From Anthoceros angustus (taxonomy: Eukaryota; Streptophyta; Anthocerotopsida; Anthocerotales; Anthocerotaceae): a stretch of DNA of 64,000 nt. The translations under genes and the position numbers were made by a program. The notes under the pieces were generated by a model. The model was not told the DNA's origin and did not search any database. It worked only from the letters and a program-made list of their open reading frames with translations. The stretch lies in NCBI GenBank assembly GCA_010909165.1, contig MU008177.1, positions 62,001-126,000 on the forward strand. The letters run 5' to 3'. Position 1 is the stretch's first letter, and every line of letters starts with the position of its first letter. Positions 59,827-64,000 of the stretch are shown in pieces.

Positions 59827-61117
59827 AACGCACCTCTTGAAGGTGCTGAACCCCCTTCAAGTACCACAACCCCACAGCACCCCTACCCCCGGCCAAACAA
59901 TTTCCTTGGATCCTTCACCACCGGCAAAAGCTCATCCTTAGCAGATCCTGTGAAGCTCAATCCCCAGCAGCTGCTACACGTCCTGAAACCTGAACAACAA
60001 CAGCTTAATCCCAACCTGTCTTCAAGTCTCCCTAATTTCCGACCTGCAATCCAGAATTCTTCTCTTTTCAGCCGAACAAATCCAGCTCCCCTGCCTGAAC
60101 CACGGGGCAGGTGACTACAACATCCCCAGAGATGGTCCGTGCCACATGGGCGTCAACGTCTCGCAGGTGTCATAGGGTTTAGGGCTCCAAGCTTCCGATA
60201 CCGTCCGGCACGCCCTTCACGCCCCGTTCGGTCCCGTCCCGTTCCGTGCCGTTCTACGGTCACGCGCGCTCAGGCTTTTGAACAATTGTAGAAAATGGAT
60301 AAACCATATCACGGGACGATTTGACTTCCGGTCCCGCAGTAGCGCCGGGTTCCGCCAGGGGGTTTCGCCGCCCGCAGCCCCCGTCGGGCCGCAGCAGCAT
60401 CCTGGCGGGAGAGGGAGGGAAAGCAGCTGGGGCAGCACCACCGCCGAACGAGCCCAGCCCTCCTCCTTCCTCGAAGCTGCTGGCGGCGAGTGCGTGTTTC
60501 GCAGCGCGGGTGGGCCGACCGCGTGCAAACTGGTTCGCTTCCGCAGGAGTCGTCTCGGCCTGGAAACTTCGTGTATTGCCCTCATTTTACAGGATCGTGG
60601 TTTCCCTCACCGGCAGCTTTCACCTTTCGGTTGACGCGGATCTGTAGTGGGAGCATTTGCAGGGCAGGAAATGAGCTGAATTCGGTGAGAATGAATGTTC
60701 CCGGGATGTGCATTGCATGTTGTGCTCTCATCTGGAGGGAACAGGAGATGCTGTTGCAGGGGCAGGGCTTGGAATTGGTGGCTTGCTGACATTGGTTCTT
60801 CCTTTTCAGCTTGGTGCTGACGTGTGGATCATAATTCGCTGGGAATCGTTCTTCCTCAGCTGGGCTCCCAGAGGCGAAGTGTAGCGTCCGCGGTACGATT
60901 TCTTAGCATCCGCCGTGATGGCACGTCGACTGTTGCCATGCCTTTCACTGATGGAGGCAGCTAACTCTGCGTAACGCGGTGTTTCAGTTTTGGGAAAATG
61001 CGAAGGGCCGGGAAGCTGAGTCGACAGGTGTACGCATTTTAGCTTCTGATTTGTGTGGCTACACAATTCGGAGCACAAGTGAGTTCTTGACAGCTCAGGA
61101 GATCTCTCGGAACTGAG
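59827..61117. promoter_or_regulatory. Divergent intergenic region with 5' UTRs and promoters
   Basis: About 1.3 kb separates the start codons of two divergent genes. It holds GC-rich DNA (60230-60560) and several accidental open frames on both strands without conserved character. A short bidirectional promoter is likely; transcription starts cannot be placed. Confidence 0.5.
60173..60182. promoter_or_regulatory. Telo-box-like motif
   Basis: TAGGGTTTAG is the reverse complement of the AAACCCTA telo-box found in many plant promoters of translation-related genes. It lies 347 bp upstream of the methyltransferase ATG. A single short match, so weak. Confidence 0.3.
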
Positions 61118-63916
61118 ATGGGGAAAGGCCAACCAACTGGACCTACCGGTGCCATATTAGGGATCCCAAGCCCGTCCCGCTCCACAGATGTCAACCCAGG
61201 TGGACAACGGAAGTCTAGGATTGAGGAGAACAGAAGCTGTCAAGACATTCTGTTTTTGATTGTGTTTGGGGCTTTCTGGGTGGGAATGATCATTAACAGC
61301 AGCTATGGAATCAATAAGGGAGATCCGAGGAGGTAAGAGATTTCTGGTCAGGTTGAGTTACTGGGTTGAAGTGACTGAAGGCTCGTCGCTGACAGGGCTC
61401 ATGGTTTTGGTTTTTTCCAGATTGGTGTATGGCTTAGACTATAAGGGGAATGTCTGTGGCGACAGCAAGGCTCACCCCAACTTGAAAGATTATAAGGTCC
61501 GGTACTGGATGAATCCAAACCAGGTGTACGATGCAGGAGACCTTGACAATCCGTTCAAGCTTGTGGATGCAAGAAGCATTTGTCTAGGAGGCTGCCCTAC
61601 ACCAGCCAGCAATGGGACCCTGAGTTGGGTTTGTGATTATCCAGAAGGGTCCATTAGTAGTTTGTCAACGGGAGACTGGCAGGCTAGGAATTATGACTAC
61701 TATAACTTGCTGACACCAGAACAGCAGTCTTCTTCCCTCAACCTCACTGGGCCGTGCTACCCAGTGCTGTTCTCAAGCAAGAATTGTAAGCAAAGTTCTT
61801 TTTTTGGTTATTCCTGTCGGTCCTTGTGCCTGAAAGCTGAAGAACGTGTCTGACTAAAATGTAGTATTCTGTTCGGGACAAGCCCTTGTCTACGGCAACA
61901 AACTCAACTGCTGATCAGTGGGAACTTGTACCAGTATTTTGGAGCTGCCAGCTATCGAGTAGTCCGTCAGATGCTGCAATCCAGACATGGAAAGGACTTG
62001 GCGGTGTCACAATAAATACCGGAAACTTTATCTCTGAGGCAGTGAATAAGGCTTTGACCGGTTCCACTGCTGTTGCCAAGGTAGATTCATCGACAAAAGA
62101 TCAGCGGTGTTCATCTTCCGTGTCACTGCATTTCCATTATCGAAACGTTTGATTTTCCTTGAGTTCTATCAGGGTTTAGCAAGTCTAACCATTGGTTTGT
62201 CTTCTCTCGTTGCAGAGATACGTCGCAGACCTCGGCAATGCTTGGCCAGTACTGGTAGTGTGTGGTGTGATCGCCCCGTTTCTGCTCTCTGTGGCTTGGC
62301 TGCTCTTAATTCGGTACTTTGTGGGAGTGGTGGCCTGGGTAACAATCGCTCTCTTCAATATCCTGATGATTATCGTCACGGTCTTCTTCTACATCAAAGG
62401 TTCTGCCTTGTTCTTCCATCTGAGAGTCGCTGTTGTACTTACTGCATTTGAATTTGGGAGAGGGGGGAGGGTGCGGGGTTCCTATGACAGGGACACTAAA
62501 TCGTATTTTGGGTTGTACAGCTGGATGGATCGGTCACGACGCAGTTTCTGCAGTAATAGGGAGTAATGCAGCCGACGCTCTGCCATTAGACGCCTCCTCA
62601 ACGGTAGCTAGCCTGTACATCTGGCAGATTTTGGCCGTTGCTCTATTGTACAGCACCTTAACTGTTCTGCAAACTCACTGTTGTGCAGGAGCAGAAGCAC
62701 TTGAAGATTGTTGCCGTCATAATGACTATTATCACTGTGCTAACAATTTTGATCACAATCGTCCTCATCAGGCGACTTGTTATTGCCATAGCTGTCATTA
62801 AGGTAAGCAGATGGTGAAGTTAAGTAGCAGCAGATGAAAAGCACCTATGCGCTAGCGTAGTGACTCTTACGAATGCATGCATGTGTGCAGGTTGCAGCCA
62901 AGTCTCTTGGAGCTATCCCCACTCTCACCATCTACCCAATCATTCCTTTCGTCGGAACTTTTGTGTTTGGCATTTACTGGGTGGTAGCTGCTCTGTACCT
63001 CTTCAGTGCTGGGACTGTTCGGCAGAACAGTTGCAATGGCGGCTGCCAGGCCTACAGCCTGGCCACGGGGACTCTCAGCAGTGAAGGATGTTGCGGATAC
63101 GAAATTCACTACGCCAAGAACATAGGATGGGCAATTTTCTACCACATATTTGGTTTTTTCTGGACCGTCCAGTTCATCATCGCATGCTCTCTCACCACCA
63201 TTGCTGGAGCAGTCGCTGCCTACTACTGGTCTCGGGGGGAGATCTCGGTTAGTCATCCAGTTCCCAGCAATCCCAGATTTTCCAGTTCCTGATTGGTCTG
63301 TCCTTTTCTCATCTCTGTCGTCTTAATGACTGCAGATTATCTCCGACTTCCCCTTACTGAAGTCTGCAAAGCGGGTGCTCCGTTACAGCCTGGGATCCAT
63401 GGCTCTGGGTTCCCTTGTGGTTGCTATAATAGAAATGATCCGCTTCATCCTGGAATGGATCCGCACCAAGCTCAAAGCATTAGAGGCAGCTCCTGGGGGT
63501 TGCTGCATCACCGTACTGTGCTGCTGCGCTCAGTGTTGTCTCGGCTGCATCGAGTGGACCGTAAAGTTCATCAACCGCAATGCTTACGTTGTGGTAAGAT
63601 AACAATGCAACCACCCCCCACATCATTCACGGCGCATGTCGTGTACTTTAAACGCCAACTAACTCATCCGTGTCCGTGACGGCTGCAGATTGCCGTGACC
63701 GGAACCGGCTTTTGCCGTGCTGCTGGCAGGGCCACCTCCTTGATCATCAGCAACATCCTCCGAGTGGGGGTAGTTAACGTGATCGGCGATGTCATGCTCT
63801 TCATCGGCAAGATCACCGTGAGCCTTGCTGCAGCCGTGTTCGCCTTCCTCATGCTGGATCAGCACCGGTTCAAGTCCGGCAGCAACAAAGTGTCGTCCCC
63901 TCTCTTCCCCGTCCTG
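61118..63916 (+). CDS. Choline-transporter-like protein (SLC44/CTL family), 3' end outside the window
   Basis: Nine exons on the plus strand: 61118-61332, 61421-61785, 61935-62080, 62216-62399, 62521-62603, 62689-62802, 62891-63247, 63336-63593 and 63689-63916. They total 650 in-phase codons, and a GT donor at 63917 shows the gene continues. A cytosolic N-terminus is followed by a first membrane segment (about residues 45-63), a large Cys-containing extracellular loop (CGDSKAHPNLKDY to CYPVLFSSKN), and then a series of membrane segments from WPVLVVCGVIAPFLL onward. RNAYVVIAVTGTGFC and NILRVGVVNVIGD are hallmark CTL motifs near the C-terminus. Members move choline or related solutes across membranes, and plant CTL1 acts in membrane trafficking. 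The exon 5 donor (ACG/GTAGCT) is the least sure; an alternative at GCC/GTTGCT would add residues. The exon 3 acceptor was chosen because LFWSCQ then aligns with the family. Confidence 0.92.
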
Positions 63917-64000
63917 GTGACCACTCCTTCCTTGCTTTTCCTGCTCCGCTCAGGATTATGATCCAGGTTGTTTTCCTTATGAGTTAACCCTAAACCTCGC
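63917..64000 (+). other. Start of intron 9 of the choline-transporter-like gene
   Basis: The sequence begins GTGACC and reads out of the CTL family pattern (PFPVL is normally followed by a further membrane segment), so it is taken as intron running off the window edge. Confidence 0.6.

Noticed and set aside
59614-60114. Plus-strand 166-residue ORF
   Set aside because: Its first half is antisense to exon 1 of the SpoU methyltransferase and the rest lies in the 5' UTR; no family resemblance.
60278-60647. Several overlapping ORFs of about 110-120 residues in both directions
   Set aside because: GC-rich divergent promoter region. All frames are open by composition, with no conserved motif and no splice logic.
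63980-63998. Telomere-like AACCCTAAACC near the right edge
   Set aside because: A single short match inside an intron; not a telomeric tract.

Overview
The window looks like nuclear DNA of a land plant. The evidence is spliced genes with GT-AG introns, a plant-type CACTA transposon terminus, a Copia relic with an initiator-Met tRNA primer-binding site, a chromovirus chromodomain, and an EG45/plant-natriuretic-peptide-like coding core. The three intact genes have uniformly short introns (about 78 to 177 bp). That would suit a compact-intron non-seed plant such as a hornwort or lycophyte, but this assignment is only an inference.

Layout. (1) 1-2417: GC-rich degenerate transposon DNA with a charged coiled-coil ORF relic, a TCCGGAC minisatellite and an LTR-like stretch with a TATA motif. 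(2) 2418-48927: a head-to-tail macro-array with a unit of about 2.58 kb. Nineteen anchors (CACTACTAGAAAA) define 18 intervals, followed by a broken last unit. Each standard unit carries, in order: the CACTA-like terminus and subterminal region; two related first exons (A and B), each encoding a signal-peptide-like N-terminus and ending at a GTATGTA donor; one EG45/double-psi-beta-barrel-like core exon; a Lys/Arg-rich then Cys-rich module; and an AAATAAA motif. Four units are rearranged (4 and 9 enlarged, 7 and 15 deleted), all at short microhomologies. AT-rich parts are nearly invariant between units, while short GC/CG-containing microsites vary in length, so no unit has the whole EG45-like frame open. 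(3) 48928-57415: transposon graveyard and duplications. It holds a minus-strand Copia gag relic with PBS and short LTR, a 0.67-kb tandem duplication of a spliced unidentified minus-strand gene, a chromovirus 3' end, a coiled-coil relic on the minus strand, and a 1.37-kb tandem duplication. (4) 57416-64000: ordinary genes. An IAH1-like GDSL/SGNH esterase and a SpoU/TrmH RNA 2'-O-methyltransferase lie in tandem on the minus strand, and a choline-transporter-like (SLC44/CTL) gene diverges on the plus strand and runs off the right edge.

The most unusual object is the macro-array: a secreted EG45-like gene linked to a CACTA end, amplified about 18 times, with a duplicated signal-peptide exon and unusual microsite variation. 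Whether that variation is biological or a consensus artefact in methylated repeats is the key question; the single-copy genes next door show no such frame damage.
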